Positions 33,760 through 42,258 of a DNA stretch of 64,000 bases are shown here, one piece after another. Made by a program: the position numbers and the translations under genes. The notes under the pieces are model-generated. The model was not told the DNA's origin and searched no databases. It saw only the letters and a program-made list of their open reading frames with translations. Position 1 is the stretch's first letter; each line of letters starts with the position of its first letter. The stretch is from Promicromonospora sp. AC04 (lineage in GTDB: Bacteria; Actinomycetota; Actinomycetes; Actinomycetales; Cellulomonadaceae): assembly GCF_003058225.1 (NCBI RefSeq), contig NZ_QBUG01000005.1, positions 310,001 through 374,000 on the forward strand. The letters run 5' to 3'.

Positions 33760-35063
33760 GACGCGAAGACCCCCTCGGCTGCCGTCTGCCACTCGTCGAG
33801 GATGCTCTTCATGGAGTCGGGCACGGCGAGGAACTTGGTCAGCGCGGTGTCGGCGGTGGCCTGCAGGGCGTCGGAGGAGTCGCGGTTGAAGAACTGCGTG
33901 ATCTCCTCGGTGTTGTTCAGCAGCTCGATGCCCTTCTGCACCAGCGGGCTGAGGCCCGAGGTGTCGACGTCGGGCGACGTGGGCAGGTTCGCCGAGCCGG
34001 ACTGCTCGATGTACTGCTGCTGCGACTGAGTGGAGGCGAGGTAGGACAGCAGGTCGAGGGCGCCCTGGTGGTTGTCGCTGTTGGCTGCCGCGAAGTAGCC
34101 GTCGGTGGGTGCCTCCTCGGCGATGGGCACCGAGTCGTTGATCACCGGGACCGAGAAGAAGTCGAGGTCGTCGCGCTGGTCCTCGGGGAAGTAGGACGTG
34201 ACGAACGCGCCGACGAGGTACATGGCCGACTTGTCCTGGGCGACGGGCGTGGCCGCGTCCTGCGCGGTGTAGGACGCCGCGTTCTTGTCGAAGTACGGGA
34301 TGAGCCGCTTGTACTCCTCCATGACGGCGACGACCTCCGGGTCGTTGAACGCGTGCTCGCCGGCCAGCAGCTCCCGGTGGTACTGCGCACCGTTGACGCG
34401 CAGGTTCAGGTAGTCGAACCAGCCCGAGGCCATCCACGGCGTCGACGACAGCCCGTTGGTCAGCGGGGCGATGCCCTGGCCGCTGAGGTTCTCGCACAGG
34501 GCGTGGAACTCGTCCCACGACGTCGGGGCCTCGACGCCCCACTTCTCGAAGGCCGACTTCTTGTAGAAGACGCTCCACCAGTAGTAGCTGGTGGGCACGA
34601 AGATCTGCTTGCCCGCGGCGTCGGTCGACAGGCCGCGCAGCGCGTCCGAGTACCCGGCGCACACGCCGTCGCCCTGCCACAGGGGGGACACGTCGAGCAG
34701 CAGCCCCTCGTCGGCGTAGGACCGCGCGACGGACCCGGCGTACCAGCTGAGCACCTCGGGTGCGTCGCCGGACCGCAGGTAGTTGGTGAGCTGCGCCCGG
34801 AACTGCTCGGTCGCCACCGAGTTCAGCGTGACCTCGTCGCCCTGGTACGCCTTGACGAGGGCCTCGAGCGCGGCCTTGGGCTCCGCGTCCTGGACCGAGT
34901 TCTGCAGGGTGACCGCGCCGGTGGTGGCCGCGCCGCCGCCACCGCCGCCCGTCGTCGTCCCCACGCACGCGGCCAGCAGGCTGGCCGCACCCAGTGTCAT
35001 GCCGCCCGCGATCAGCTCGCGGCGGGTCAGTGCTCGCTCGGAAATCGTGGTTCGCTTGGACAT
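33756..35063 (-). CDS. sugar-binding lipoprotein of alpha-galactoside importer
   Basis: A 435-residue family 1 solute-binding protein. The signal has ALTRRELIAGGMTLGAASLL followed by AAC, so a twin-arginine motif (RR at 14-15) precedes the lipidated Cys33, suggesting Tat export of a folded lipoprotein. A Thr/Gly linker follows. GGAGGAGG lies 7 bases before the ATG at 35063. A short stable hairpin (35079-35098) sits just upstream of that site and may protect or tune this part of the transcript. Confidence 0.88.
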   Translation of the reverse strand: MSKRTTISERALTRRELIAGGMTLGAASLLAACVGTTTGGGGGGAATTGAVTLQNSVQDAEPKAALEALVKAYQGDEVTLNSVATEQFRAQLTNYLRSGDAPEVLSWYAGSVARSYADEGLLLDVSPLWQGDGVCAGYSDALRGLSTDAAGKQIFVPTSYYWWSVFYKKSAFEKWGVEAPTSWDEFHALCENLSGQGIAPLTNGLSSTPWMASGWFDYLNLRVNGAQYHRELLAGEHAFNDPEVVAVMEEYKRLIPYFDKNAASYTAQDAATPVAQDKSAMYLVGAFVTSYFPEDQRDDLDFFSVPVINDSVPIAEEAPTDGYFAAANSDNHQGALDLLSYLASTQSQQQYIEQSGSANLPTSPDVDTSGLSPLVQKGIELLNNTEEITQFFNRDSSDALQATADTALTKFLAVPDSMKSILDEWQTAAEGVFAS

Positions 35064-35078
35064 CTCTGTTCCTCCTCC

Positions 35079-35098
35079 GTGCGCCATCGTTGGCGCAC
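35079..35098. promoter_or_regulatory. intercistronic hairpin before the binding-protein gene
   Basis: GTGCGCCA and TGGCGCAC (35079-35086, 35091-35098) pair perfectly over a 4-base loop, directly before the GGAGGAGG ribosome site of the binding-protein gene. Hairpins here are known in other importer operons to raise the level of the binding-protein message by blocking 3' decay; that role is inferred. Confidence 0.55.
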
Positions 35099-35108
35099 CT
35101 GGTGCATC

Positions 35109-35195
35109 TCAGATCACGGGTGCGGGTAGGTCCACGCCCGTCAGGTTCGCCGCTCGCGCTCGCTGCGGCACGACGTCGGCAAGCAGGCTGCTCAT
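35109..35195 (-). CDS. 28-codon coupled small ORF
   Basis: The ATG at 35195 overlaps the stop of the DUF5107 gene (ATGA) and opens a frame for MSSLLADVVPQRARAANLTG then VDLPAPVI, ending 45 bases before the binding-protein start. Most codons end in G or C. Ribosomes leaving the DUF5107 gene would read it. It may be a small protein, a translation-coupling relay, or the truncated 5' end of a lost gene. No family is recognised. Confidence 0.4.
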   Translation of the reverse strand: MSSLLADVVPQRARAANLTGVDLPAPVI

Positions 35196-38100
35196 GCGGT
35201 GAGCTCCTTCGAGTCGGCCTCGGCGGCGGGGTCCGCGGGCCGGTCGGGTCCGTGCAGCAGCGCCGCACCCTGCCGGGCCACGGCGTGGCGCAGGTCGGCC
35301 GCGTGCCGCGACGCCGCGAGCTCCGGCCGCCGCAGGAGCGTCTCGGCCGAGGCGGTGTCGCCGGCCAGGAGCGCGAGCTGGGCGTCCAGGACGAGTACGC
35401 GCCGGTCGCGCACGCGCAGCGGGTCCTCCTCGAACAGGAGGAGGTCGGGCAGGGACGTCGCGAAGTAGTCCACGCGCGGGACCTCGGCGGCGTACCGGTC
35501 GCGGAAGGCGCGCAGCGACGCCGTCAGCTCGTCCGCGGCGGGGCCCTGCCCGGTGCGGCGCAGGGCGAGGACCGTCCAGAGGGTCTGCTCGCTGTGCTCC
35601 TGCGTGCTCATCTCGACGAAGTCGCCGCGCTGCGCCGCTGCGCTGCGCCAGGCGTCGGCGGCTGCCGCGCCGTCCGTGTCCCCGTCCCCGTCCGCGGCCG
35701 CAGCGAGCGCGTCCCCGAGGAGCAGGTGCAGGTGCGCGGTGCTGGCCAGCGGGTGCCGCGCCTCGCCGAGGCTGCGCGGCGGCGCGAGGGCCGCCCGCAG
35801 GTGCCCGACGGCGTCCCGCGACCGGCCGTCCGCGAGCGCGTCCAGGGCCTGGTGGGTGTGCGCGCGGTCCCAGGCCAGCAGCGCCTGGCCCTCGCCGCCC
35901 TCCCACGGGTGGAGCCAGCGTCCCCCGAGGATCGCCAGCGCCTCGGCCGCCTGCCCCCGCGTCACCATCAGGTGCAGCGTCTCGACGGTGAGATCGTCCC
36001 GTTCGAGGTGGGCGGAGCCGCCGTCGAGCAGTGCGGCGAGGCGGTCCGCGGGGCTGGTGCCCGTCAGGGCGGCGAGCTGGTCGCGCTCGTACAGCAGCCG
36101 GGCGTCGCCCGGGGCGACGGCGCACGCGCGGTCGTAGGCGTCGCGCGCCGCCGTCAGGTCGCGCTCGTGGTTGACGGCGGCCAGGCCGATGTTGCGCCAG
36201 GCCACGGCGTCGGACGGGTCGAGCGCGACGGCGGACCGCCACAGCGAGAGGGCGTCCGCCCGGCGTCCGGCGGCGTAGGTCCAGTGGCCCAGCAGCGAGC
36301 GGGCGCGGGCGTCGCCCGGTTCGGCGTCGGCCGCCTCCCGCAGCACCGCAGCGTCCGCGAGCCGGCCGGGGAAGCACCAGGTGGCGTCCACCGTGCGGGC
36401 CCGCGCCCGCTCGGTGGCCGCCTCGTCCGGGCGGTCGGCGAGCCGCAGCACGTGCGCGCGGTGGTAGGCGAGCAGCGGCCCGGCGGCGGTCTGCCCCGCC
36501 GGACGCTGCCGCTCCCGGCCCTCGGCCTCCGCCAGGCACGCGAGCGCGGCGTCGTGCTCCCCCACCCCCGCGAGCTCGATCGCCACGTCGAGGAGGGTCT
36601 GGGCGTCACCGCTCGCGGGCTGCCCGTCCAGGTGCCGCAGCCAGGCGTCGAGCGGGTCGAGCGCACGGGCGGCGGCCAGCACCTCCGCTGCGGCGTCGTG
36701 CTGCCGCAGCCGCCCGTGACAGATCACGCTCAGGGCGAGCGCCTGCAGGTGCTCGGGCTCGGTCCGGCGCACGTCGGCGAGCCGCACCAGGGCGCCCGCG
36801 TGCCGGCCGGCGCGCGCGTCGAGGCGCGCCATGCGGTAGCCGGCGGGGGCCCGCCAGGCCCTCGACCAGGCGGCCTGCGCGTAGGCCGCGTAGGCGCCGA
36901 CGTCGTCGCCGAGCTCCTCGCGCACCAGGCCGAGCAGGTAGACCGCGGTGGTGTCGCGCGGGCTGCGGTGCAGCCGGGTCAGGCGGGCCACCGCCTGCTC
37001 GAGATGTTCCCTGGCCTGCGCCGGGCCGCCCGCGGCGTAGGCGTGCCGCGCGAGGCCGACCAGGCTGTCGACGTGTCCCGGGTCCCGGCGCAGCGCCTCG
37101 CGCCAGTAGGGCTCGGGCGCGCGCGTCGCGTGCCGGTACAGCTCCAGGTGCGCCGCGATCAGCGCCAGCTCCTCGACGGTGCCGACCTGCTCGGGGGCGG
37201 GCGGCTCCTCGGCGGGGGCCGGCTCCTCGCGGGTCGCGCCTGTCCCCGACGGCTCGTCCCACGCCACCAGGACGCGCCCATCGTGGGTCACGGTCACCGT
37301 GAGGGGCCCGGTCCCGGCGGGCAGGTCGTGCGTCAGGAGCGCCGGGTGGCTCGGGTCGACGTCGACGACGTCGATCGCGAGCATCCGCCCGCCGTCCGAC
37401 AGCGTCACCTCGACGCCGTCCAGCGGCCGCGGTACGACGACGCCCAGCGTCGCCGTCGTGCCCCCGTCGTCGGAGCCGGAACGCTCCAGCCGGACCGCGG
37501 CGTCGAGCGTGGCCCGGTCCACCGGGCCGACGTCGCGGAACGGGTACCAGAACTGGGAGAAGACCTTGGTCTCGCCCGGGGCGAGGTAGGCGAAGTCGGG
37601 CTGGTTGTCCGTGAACACGCCGGCCATCAGCTCGACGTAGTGCGAGCCGTCGTCGGCCAGGTTGGCGTCCCACGCGTGACCGAACGGGGCGTTGCCCCAG
37701 GTCCACTGCTTCTTGCCGGGCGAGAGCGCGCGGTCCGCGACGTGCACGAACCCGAGGCCTCCCGCGTGGTCGTACCCGCCGAAGAACTCGTCGTCGCTGG
37801 CGAGGACCATGTACGACGTCGGCACCGGGATGTTGCGGTACCAGTCGAGGCGGTCGCCGGTGAGCTCCACGCCGCCCGCCGCCGTGCCGAGCTCGCCCGC
37901 ACGCGCCGGGTAGTCGACGCCGTAGTAGGGCCGGTCCGCGTGCGGGAACGCCGTGATCGCGCGCCGGGCGTGGTCGGCCACGAACCGCACGTCGTGCGGG
38001 AAGAAGGACTGGTAGTCGTCGTCCACCTTGGCCGCCACGTTGGCCCACCACAGGAACGACTGCGGCAGCTCGCTGCGGTTGTAGAGCCGCACCGTCAGCT

Positions 38101-38668
38101 CCAGCACGGCGCTGTCGGGGCGCAACCGAACCCCGTGCATGCCCTTCATCCTCGTGAACGGGTCGTGGTCCGAGCACCAGACGACGACGGCGCCGTCCGG
38201 CTCCTCCTCGATCTCGACGTCCACCGGCAGGTAGGTCGCCGGGCGGTGGTGCTGCGGCCAGTTGAGCTCGACGCCACCCGCCACCCACGGGCCCGCCAGC
38301 CCGACGAGCGCGGGCTTGATCACGGGGTTGGTCCAGAAGAAGTCCCGGCCGCTCGCGCGTTCGCGGGCCACGTGGATGCGCCCGCCCAGCTCCGGAAGCA
38401 CCACTATGCGCAGCCACTCGTTCTCCAGGTGCACCGCATGCCATTCCCGCTGGTGGGGCTCGTCGGCGATCTGGTGGTGGAACGGGAGCGGGTACACGCT
38501 GCCGGACGACCCCTGGTAGACCCGCCGGTCCAGGTATGCCGGGAACCGGTCGGGGGGCAGAGGCTCGTACGTGGTCAGGGTGAGCGGCGCCGCCCAGGCG
38601 GCAGCGGCCCGGCCGGCCAGGTCGTCGGGCCGGTCGGGAAGGTCGAGCGTGGACTCCTCGTCGAGCAT
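35192..38668 (-). CDS. DUF5107 domain protein with tetratricopeptide repeats
   Basis: This is a 1158-residue protein. Residues about 20-420 are the DUF5107 domain, a galactose-mutarotase-like beta-sandwich with ENEWLRIVVLPELGGRIHVA, GGVELNWPQHHRPATYLPVD and GKKQWTWGNAPFGHAWDANL. The rest is helical TPR-like repeats rich in Ala/Leu/Arg, with units such as DPSDAVAWRNIGLAAVNHER. No signal peptide is seen. A TAGCGT box seven bases before the ATG at 38668 suggests a leaderless first gene of the alpha-galactoside operon. Its place there suggests a carbohydrate-active or sugar-binding role. The catalytic function is not known to me. Confidence 0.82.
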   Translation of the reverse strand: MLDEESTLDLPDRPDDLAGRAAAAWAAPLTLTTYEPLPPDRFPAYLDRRVYQGSSGSVYPLPFHHQIADEPHQREWHAVHLENEWLRIVVLPELGGRIHVARERASGRDFFWTNPVIKPALVGLAGPWVAGGVELNWPQHHRPATYLPVDVEIEEEPDGAVVVWCSDHDPFTRMKGMHGVRLRPDSAVLELTVRLYNRSELPQSFLWWANVAAKVDDDYQSFFPHDVRFVADHARRAITAFPHADRPYYGVDYPARAGELGTAAGGVELTGDRLDWYRNIPVPTSYMVLASDDEFFGGYDHAGGLGFVHVADRALSPGKKQWTWGNAPFGHAWDANLADDGSHYVELMAGVFTDNQPDFAYLAPGETKVFSQFWYPFRDVGPVDRATLDAAVRLERSGSDDGGTTATLGVVVPRPLDGVEVTLSDGGRMLAIDVVDVDPSHPALLTHDLPAGTGPLTVTVTHDGRVLVAWDEPSGTGATREEPAPAEEPPAPEQVGTVEELALIAAHLELYRHATRAPEPYWREALRRDPGHVDSLVGLARHAYAAGGPAQAREHLEQAVARLTRLHRSPRDTTAVYLLGLVREELGDDVGAYAAYAQAAWSRAWRAPAGYRMARLDARAGRHAGALVRLADVRRTEPEHLQALALSVICHGRLRQHDAAAEVLAAARALDPLDAWLRHLDGQPASGDAQTLLDVAIELAGVGEHDAALACLAEAEGRERQRPAGQTAAGPLLAYHRAHVLRLADRPDEAATERARARTVDATWCFPGRLADAAVLREAADAEPGDARARSLLGHWTYAAGRRADALSLWRSAVALDPSDAVAWRNIGLAAVNHERDLTAARDAYDRACAVAPGDARLLYERDQLAALTGTSPADRLAALLDGGSAHLERDDLTVETLHLMVTRGQAAEALAILGGRWLHPWEGGEGQALLAWDRAHTHQALDALADGRSRDAVGHLRAALAPPRSLGEARHPLASTAHLHLLLGDALAAAADGDGDTDGAAAADAWRSAAAQRGDFVEMSTQEHSEQTLWTVLALRRTGQGPAADELTASLRAFRDRYAAEVPRVDYFATSLPDLLLFEEDPLRVRDRRVLVLDAQLALLAGDTASAETLLRRPELAASRHAADLRHAVARQGAALLHGPDRPADPAAEADSKELTA

Positions 38669-38675
38669 GTGACCG

Positions 38676-38681
38676 ACGCTA
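38676..38681 (-). promoter_or_regulatory. -10 box TAGCGT of leaderless alpha-galactoside operon
   Basis: TAGCGT on the minus strand ends seven bases before the ATG at 38668, and there is no ribosome site. The shared AraC-type motif lies 45 bases further upstream. Confidence 0.6.
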
Positions 38682-38725
38682 CGAACCCGTGGGTGCCCCC
38701 GGGAAGCGACGTATCGATGCACTTG

Positions 38726-38740
38726 CCTGGACGATCCGAC
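38726..38740 (-). promoter_or_regulatory. AraC-regulator box, copy 1 (toward the importer operon)
   Basis: On the minus strand this reads GTCGGATCGTCCAGG, identical to 39696-39710 on the plus strand. Both copies are followed downstream by ACGTCG. This copy is 57 bases upstream of the DUF5107 gene and points toward it, as expected for AraC-type activation. Confidence 0.72.
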
Positions 38741-38800
38741 GATTCTCGCCGTCGCGGCCGCCGGCTGACACGGCCGGGCGCGTGGCGCTACCCTCCAGGG

Positions 38801-39688
38801 GTGCGAATCCGTGACGGCTTCCCGGGACAGCGCCTGCGGGTGCTGCCGAGCACGGTGGTCCGCGCGGCGTCGACGGCGGGCCCCACCTCGCGTCTGCTGG
38901 TCACCGACGCGGGCTATTTCCCGCACGCCGCGAACCACGGGCGCGTGCGCAGGAACGGCGCCGTCGGGACCATCGTCATCGTGTCCTCGGCCGGGCGCGG
39001 CTGGTGCCGCACCCCGGGCGGTCTGCACCGCATCGGGGCCGTCCAGGCCCTGGTCATCCCCGCCGGCGTCCCCCACGAGTACTGGGCGGACGACGACGAC
39101 CCATGGACGATCTGGTGGATGCACGCCCGGGGGCCCGACGTCGGCGAGTTCGAGCGCGACCTGGCCGGGCACGCCGGGCCCGACGACGTTGCGGTGGTCG
39201 AGGTGCACGACCTGATCCGCGTGGTCGCCGACCTCGAACGTGTCGTCGACGCGCTCGAGACGGACGAGACCTACCCCAGCCTGCTGCGCTGCGCGGGCGC
39301 CGCCTGGTCGGTGCTCGCCCAGATCGGGGCCGACGCCGCCGCCGGGAGCCCGGTCCGCGGCGAGCCGGTCCGCGCCGCGCAGGAGTACCTGCGCACGCAC
39401 CTGGACACCGTCGTCGAGGTGGCGGCGCTCGCCCGCCGGTTCGGCCTGAGCACCTCGCACTTCTCCGCCCGCTTCCGGGCGGCGACCGGCGGCGGCGTGG
39501 TCGAGTACGTCAAGCGGCTGCGGATGGCTCGGGCGTGCGAGCTGCTCATCACCACCGAGCTGCCCGTCGCCGACATCGCCCGCTCCGTCGGCTACCCCGA
39601 CCCCTTCTACTTCTCGCGCCAGTTCCGCAGCGTGCATTCCTGCAGCCCGACGGACTTCCGCCGCGGTATCCACGACCGGGAGCGCTGA
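38801..39688 (+). CDS. AraC family regulator of alpha-galactoside genes
   Basis: A 295-residue AraC-type regulator. The N-terminal cupin-like sensing domain has VQALVIPAGVPHEYWADDDD. The C-terminal double helix-turn-helix is built from VVEVAALARRFGLSTSHFSA, FRAATGGGVVEYVKRLRMAR and VADIARSVGYPDPFYFSRQF. GTG at 38801 follows TACCCT (38789-38794) by six bases, a leaderless start. It stands between two alpha-galactosidase units that share a 15-base box, so it probably activates both when an alpha-galactoside or galactose is present. Confidence 0.88.
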   Translation: MRIRDGFPGQRLRVLPSTVVRAASTAGPTSRLLVTDAGYFPHAANHGRVRRNGAVGTIVIVSSAGRGWCRTPGGLHRIGAVQALVIPAGVPHEYWADDDDPWTIWWMHARGPDVGEFERDLAGHAGPDDVAVVEVHDLIRVVADLERVVDALETDETYPSLLRCAGAAWSVLAQIGADAAAGSPVRGEPVRAAQEYLRTHLDTVVEVAALARRFGLSTSHFSARFRAATGGGVVEYVKRLRMARACELLITTELPVADIARSVGYPDPFYFSRQFRSVHSCSPTDFRRGIHDRER

Positions 39689-39695
39689 CGCCGGC

Positions 39696-39710
39696 GTCGG
39701 ATCGTCCAGG
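39696..39710 (+). promoter_or_regulatory. AraC-regulator box, copy 2 (toward the GH27 gene)
   Basis: Second copy of GTCGGATCGTCCAGG, 105 bases upstream of the GH27 start and in the same orientation relative to it as copy 1 is to its operon. An ACGTCG follows after five bases. It sits just past the AraC gene stop. Confidence 0.72.
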
Positions 39711-39815
39711 TGGGTACGTCGTCTTCTGCATTCCGTCCTACCCCGGCGCGCGCTTTGCTGGGCAGGTCCCTCCTTCGGCACCCGGCCGGACCGACGACGA
39801 CGTCAGGAGACCTGG

Positions 39816-41921
39816 ATGTTCACCGTACGCACGTGGGCGGCGAGGACGTGTGCCGCCCTCATCTCGACGACCTTGATCACGACGACCCTGGTCACGGCGG
39901 CCGCGGCGGTGCCGGTGACGGCGGACACCGCCGCACGCGCCGCCGAGACACGCACCGCGGCACAGAGCCCGAGCCCCACGCCCTACCAGGGCTGGAACAC
40001 CTACTACGGCCTCGGCGGGGACTTCAACGCCGACGAGGTGCTGGACGTGGCCGACTTCCTGGTCTCGTCCGGCCTGGCGGAGGCCGGCTACGACATCGTG
40101 TGGCTCGACGGCGGCTGGCAGGCCGACGTGCCGCGCGGCGACGACGGCCGCCTGCAGGGTGACCCGGCGCGGTTCCCCGACGGCATGGCGGCGCTGGCCG
40201 ACGCGATCCACGACCGTGGGCTGCGCGCCGGCATCTACACCGACGCCGGGCCGTACATCCCCGGGACGTGCGGCCTGGGCAGCGGCGGCCACTACCAGAC
40301 CGACGCCGACACCTTCGCCGAGTGGGGGTACGACGCCGTCAAGGTCGACTTCCTGTGCGGCATCACGGCGGACCTGGACCCGCAGGAGGCGTTCACCGCG
40401 TTCGCCGAGGCGCTGCGCAACAACAGCTCCGGGCGGTCCATGATCTTCAACCTGTGCAACCCCGTCACCTCGCCGGACTGGGGCGACTACCCCGAGGAGC
40501 AGCAGTCCACCTGGTCCTGGACGTACGCGCCGGACATCGCCGAGTCCTGGCGCACCTACACCGACGTCGGCTTCGTCGGCCAGATCCAGTTCAAGGACGT
40601 GCTGCGCAACTTCGACGCGAACGCGCGGCACCCGGAGGTGGCCGGGCCCGGGCGCTTCAGCGACCCGGACTACCTGGGCCCGGAGCTCGGCATGACCACC
40701 GAGGAGTTCCGCACGCAGATGTCGCTGTGGACCGTGGCTGCTGCGCCGCTGGTCATCTCCAGCGACCCGCGCACCCTGAGCCAGGACTCGATGGACATCC
40801 TGCTCGACGAGGACGTCCTGGCGATCGACCAGGACCGGCTCGGCATCCAGGGCACCCGGGTCGGCGCGGCCGGGACCACGGAGACGTGGGCCAAGCCGCT
40901 GGCGGACGGCTCGGTCGCCGTCGCGCTGCTGAACCGCGGCGACCGGCCCGCCGAGATCTCGACCACCGCGCTTGACCTGGGCCTGCGGGGACGATCGTTC
41001 TCCGTGCTGGACACCTGGACGGACAGCCGCACGCAGTCCGCGGGCACGATCCGCGCCGCAGTTCCTGCGCACGGCGCCGCGCTGCTGCGGGTCGCGCCGA
41101 GCCGGGCCGACGGCGTCCCGCGCCTGGTCGCCGCGCCGCCCACCTTCACGGCTGTCGGGGCTGACGACGTCGCGCCCACTACGGACCTGCTGGCCGCGGC
41201 CGGTGACCGGCTGGCGACCGAGGTGACGCTGCACAACGACGGCAGCACTTCCGTGCGCCGGCCGTCGGTCGAGCTGACGGCACCCGAGGGCTGGACGGTC
41301 AGTCCGGCCGGCCCGGCGCCGCTCGTGGTGCGGCCGGGCAGCTCGGCCACCGTCGCGTTCACCGTGGACGTGCCGGCGAACGCGGGCACGGGCGGCTACG
41401 ACGTCGCGGCGACCGCCTCGTCCGGCGGTGGGCCAGCCAGCACGACGCCACCGTCGCGCGTGAGGATCGCGCCCGCGGCACCCGGCGGGACCGCCGTCGT
41501 GCTGTCGCGGCACCCGTGGGTGAGCGCGAGCAGCGGCTGGATGGAGCCCACCGTTGACCAGAGCGTGGGCGGCGGGTCGCCGCTGACCGTCGCGGGCACC
41601 GTGCACCCGACCGGGATCGGCGTCGCGAGCCCGGCCCAGGTCAGGTACTACCTCGGCGGGGCGTGCACGCGGCTCACCGGCGGCGTCGGGATCGACGACG
41701 TCGTGGGCAACGTCGGGCCCGAGGGCGGCACGGCGACGTTCGACATCGTCGGCGACGGCGAGACGCTCTGGTCGAGCGGCACCGTGACACGCGGTGCGGA
41801 GGTGCCGTTCGACGTCTCCGTCGCGGGTGTGCGCGACCTGTCCCTGCGGGTAGGCGACGCCGGCGACGGCGGCTACAACGACAGGGCCGACTGGCTCTCC
41901 CTCGCCGTGGACTGCGCCTGA
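39816..41921 (+). CDS. secreted GH27 alpha-galactosidase with NEW3 and NPCBM domains
   Basis: The 701-residue protein has a signal peptide (hydrophobic segment around 12-32, probable cleavage near AAAA). A GH27 barrel (about 55-340) follows, with PYQGWNTYYGLGG, IVWLDGGWQAD, nucleophile Asp178 in YDAVKVDFLCG and probable acid/base Asp250 in ESWRTYTDVG. After a beta-sandwich come a NEW3-type domain (SVELTAPEGWTVSPAGPAPL) and a C-terminal NPCBM galactose-binding-like domain (HPWVSASSGWMEP to DRADWLSLAVDCA). It removes alpha-galactose side chains from galactomannan or oligosaccharides outside the cell, feeding the importer. CAGGAGA precedes the ATG. Confidence 0.93.
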   Translation: MFTVRTWAARTCAALISTTLITTTLVTAAAAVPVTADTAARAAETRTAAQSPSPTPYQGWNTYYGLGGDFNADEVLDVADFLVSSGLAEAGYDIVWLDGGWQADVPRGDDGRLQGDPARFPDGMAALADAIHDRGLRAGIYTDAGPYIPGTCGLGSGGHYQTDADTFAEWGYDAVKVDFLCGITADLDPQEAFTAFAEALRNNSSGRSMIFNLCNPVTSPDWGDYPEEQQSTWSWTYAPDIAESWRTYTDVGFVGQIQFKDVLRNFDANARHPEVAGPGRFSDPDYLGPELGMTTEEFRTQMSLWTVAAAPLVISSDPRTLSQDSMDILLDEDVLAIDQDRLGIQGTRVGAAGTTETWAKPLADGSVAVALLNRGDRPAEISTTALDLGLRGRSFSVLDTWTDSRTQSAGTIRAAVPAHGAALLRVAPSRADGVPRLVAAPPTFTAVGADDVAPTTDLLAAAGDRLATEVTLHNDGSTSVRRPSVELTAPEGWTVSPAGPAPLVVRPGSSATVAFTVDVPANAGTGGYDVAATASSGGGPASTTPPSRVRIAPAAPGGTAVVLSRHPWVSASSGWMEPTVDQSVGGGSPLTVAGTVHPTGIGVASPAQVRYYLGGACTRLTGGVGIDDVVGNVGPEGGTATFDIVGDGETLWSSGTVTRGAEVPFDVSVAGVRDLSLRVGDAGDGGYNDRADWLSLAVDCA

Positions 41922-41924
41922 CCA

Positions 41925-41956
41925 GTCGAACGTAGGGATGGTCGAACGTAGGGATG
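41925..41956. repeat. 16-base exact tandem repeat after GH27
   Basis: GTCGAACGTAGGGATG occurs twice in a row (41925-41940, 41941-41956), starting just after the GH27 stop and running into the left arm of the terminator hairpin. Confidence 0.85.
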
Positions 41957-41993
41957 GTCGCTCTATCGTGGCCCATAGAGCGACTACCCCTAC
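41948..41993. terminator. strong hairpin downstream of GH27
   Basis: Arms 41948-41966 and 41975-41993 (19 bases, two mismatches) enclose an 8-base loop, 27 bases after the GH27 stop. There is no T-run, as is common for actinobacterial terminators. Confidence 0.75.
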
Positions 41994-42258
41994 GGTCGGC
42001 GACCTTCTCATCTAGATTCCAGCCGCGGGCCTTCTCCTCGCGGAAGTTCATGTTTCGGCCGACGGAGGTGCGGCCAGACGGTCCAGGATCTGGGCCCACA
42101 TGCCCGATACTCCCTGGGCACGTGAGGTCGGGGCCGACTACACGGAGTAGTCATCTACCGGTCAGGCGGACTATCGCGAGGTCGGCAGATTGCTTCGAGA
42201 TCGGTCCAGTGATGAGCCGATCTCGATGCCAAGTGCCGACTTCAAGGCGCAGACCGCC
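41994..42258. other. intergenic region after the GH27 terminator
   Basis: Between the terminator and the LysR stop I see no gene-like frame. A small hairpin with GACTAC/GTAGTC arms (42136-42152) could help end the minus-strand LysR transcript. Nothing else is recognisable. Confidence 0.5.

Noticed and set aside
34994-39688. Very long open frames opposite real genes (also 2514-4928, 14513-17635, 29395-31956)
   Set aside because: They are antisense to, or run through, genes with clear domains, and their translations are Arg/Pro/Ala-rich with no family motifs. Only the 3' ends of 34994-39688 (AraC) and 14513-17635 (TetR) are real coding sequence, and those genes start internally.
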